A stretch of DNA of 64,000 nt from Peribacillus saganii (GTDB lineage: Bacteria; Bacillota; Bacilli; Bacillales; DSM-1321). Below are positions 63,144 to 64,000 of the stretch, piece after piece (position 1 is the stretch's first letter; the number at the start of each line of letters is the position of its first letter). The stretch is taken from NCBI RefSeq assembly GCF_003429095.1, contig NZ_QVTE01000025.1, forward strand, positions 1-64,000, in the 5' to 3' direction. The position numbers and the translations under genes are program-made. The notes under the pieces were generated by a model that did no database searches, had not been told where the DNA came from, and worked only from the letters and a program-made list of their open reading frames with translations.

Positions 63144-63437
63144 CCTTAACCTCTCTGGTTTTGCAAGATTTGCCTAATATGATCCCTATGAAAATCTATG
63201 AGTATACCAATTAGTAAGCATTATTTTGTATAAACACAAACATAATTTATTTTATCATATCCTCGAATAGATTCGCTTTTCCTTCTATTCGTTATGATTT
63301 TTCTAACTAATTATTTAACATGTATATTTTAGTTGCATTATTTTTAATTTTTTAGGCAACTCCAAATCACCTCATAACACCTTCCAATGAATCGGAAATT
63401 TCCGGAAAAAGTGTGTAAATGATTTTTCGCATAAGCC
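63144..63437. promoter_or_regulatory. Promoter region of the type III R-M operon
   Basis: About 290 bp of AT-rich DNA without a gene; it must hold the mod promoter. No control (C-protein) box or regulator gene is visible. Confidence 0.35.
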
Positions 63438-63480
63438 AAAAAACCTTCCTTTATTTCTAAGACTCGGAAGGTTTTGTTTA
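63438..63480. terminator. Terminator between mod and the RsbR-type gene
   Basis: AAAACCTTCC and GGAAGGTTTT arms with a 16-base loop, A-rich before and T-rich after. It would end the minus-strand STAS transcript. Confidence 0.65.
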
Positions 63481-63571
63481 GTTTGTATTACTTGCTTCAT
63501 CTTTCACTCTTATGTAACTATTCTTTTTACTTAAAGTTTTTTAGAATATCCATTTCCCAGGGTGAACAAGG

Positions 63572-64000
63572 CTACTTTTGATTTTGAATGTTTTTAACTG
63601 CCTGATGAAGGCTTGCGAAGGTAGAAATACCTTCGAGCTTCAGGCCCAGGTTGACCATCGTTTGAGCAATTTCAGGCCGTATTCCTGTTAAAATCACTTT
63701 AATGCCAACCAATTTTAGAGCGTCAATCACTTTGAAAATGTGATTAGCTACCATCGTGTCAATAATAGGGACTCCAGATAATTCAATTACTATATGGCTT
63801 AACTGTAGGTTTGTCCCATAATTCAGAGCTTTGTCCATCAGTTCCTGTGATCTTTTCGTATCAAGGTCTCCAACCAGAGGGAGAATTCCTATTTCTTCCG
63901 TTATCCTTACTATTGGGATGGAAAGCTCCAATGCAGTTGCTTCCGCCGCATAAATCCTAGAAGAAAAAGTGCTGGAATAAGATAAACTTAACCAATGTAC
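63572..64000 (-). CDS. RsbR-type STAS domain protein, 5' part outside the window
   Basis: The visible 143 codons run open to the window edge and end in a STAS domain. ALELSIPIVRITEEIGILPL then VGDLDTKRSQELM, and SGVPIIDTMVANHIFKVIDA, match the C-terminal domain of RsbR co-antagonists. The two phosphorylatable Thr of the family are present in DLDTKRS and IIDTMVA. Such proteins build the stressosome that releases sigma-B. The N-terminal sensor domain lies beyond 64000, so its input is unknown. Confidence 0.8.
   Translation of the reverse strand, partial: VHWLSLSYSSTFSSRIYAAEATALELSIPIVRITEEIGILPLVGDLDTKRSQELMDKALNYGTNLQLSHIVIELSGVPIIDTMVANHIFKVIDALKLVGIKVILTGIRPEIAQTMVNLGLKLEGISTFASLHQAVKNIQNQK

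Overview
The window looks like chromosome of a low-GC Gram-positive spore former of the Bacillaceae (Bacillus, Cytobacillus or Mesobacillus type). The signs are strong AGGAGG/GAGGTG ribosome binding sites with many GTG and TTG starts, Bacillus-type small proteins (DUF2187/YkvS, DUF3934, YusW), a Zur-type zinc regulon, an RsbR-type stressosome protein, RNase J and lipoprotein-based uptake systems. No rRNA, tRNA, CRISPR array or complete insertion sequence was seen. Most genes lie on the minus strand.

Layout. 0.1-4.5 kb: an aminotransferase, a NitT/TauT-type ABC importer and the remains of a glycerol-dehydrogenase-type gene. 5-9.5 kb: a 2-hydroxyacid dehydrogenase, a YeeE/YedE (thiosulfate-type) membrane transporter and the haem-synthesis oxidase HemY. 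9.7-18.2 kb: a probable zinc-starvation block. Two Zur-like boxes precede a YciC/ZagA GTPase, a zinc-free L33 ribosomal protein, a five-gene nickel/opine-type ABC importer and a MATE exporter, all on one strand; a broken His-rich metal-binding gene lies just beyond. 18.5-21 kb: an MFS transporter, a YusW lipoprotein and a ~780-bp element with terminal inverted repeats and an 8-bp target duplication that carries a Cys-rich gene. 21.2-24 kb: an esterase, extradiol dioxygenase and DoxX operon divergent from an XRE-cupin regulator, with two palindromes between them. 25-27.6 kb: alcohol and aldehyde dehydrogenases. 28.4-31.2 kb: a CHASE4-GGDEF-EAL protein preceded by what reads as a c-di-GMP-I riboswitch and terminator.

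31.5-39.5 kb: small genes, gene remnants, the RNA helicase DbpA and a SWIM-SNF2 helicase. 39.7-51.3 kb: a sugar-acid (galactonate-like) cluster with a TRAP transporter, KDG kinase, KDPG-type aldolase, DgoD dehydratase, a frameshifted AEC transporter, a hydroxyacid dehydrogenase, a second DapA-type aldolase, a LacI regulator with tandem operators, and a gluconate kinase. 51.5-58.2 kb: a HicB-like protein, a DUF457 membrane protein, a third-type RNase J, a 20-bp in-phase repeat array, a ZIP-like membrane protein, azoreductase and small ORFs. 58.3-63.2 kb: a type III restriction-modification system. 63.6-64 kb: the C-terminal part of an RsbR-type STAS protein cut by the window end.

The best candidates for new biology are the Zur-linked ABC/MATE operon, the c-di-GMP feedback switch on the GGDEF-EAL gene, and the transposase-free element carrying a Cys-rich gene.
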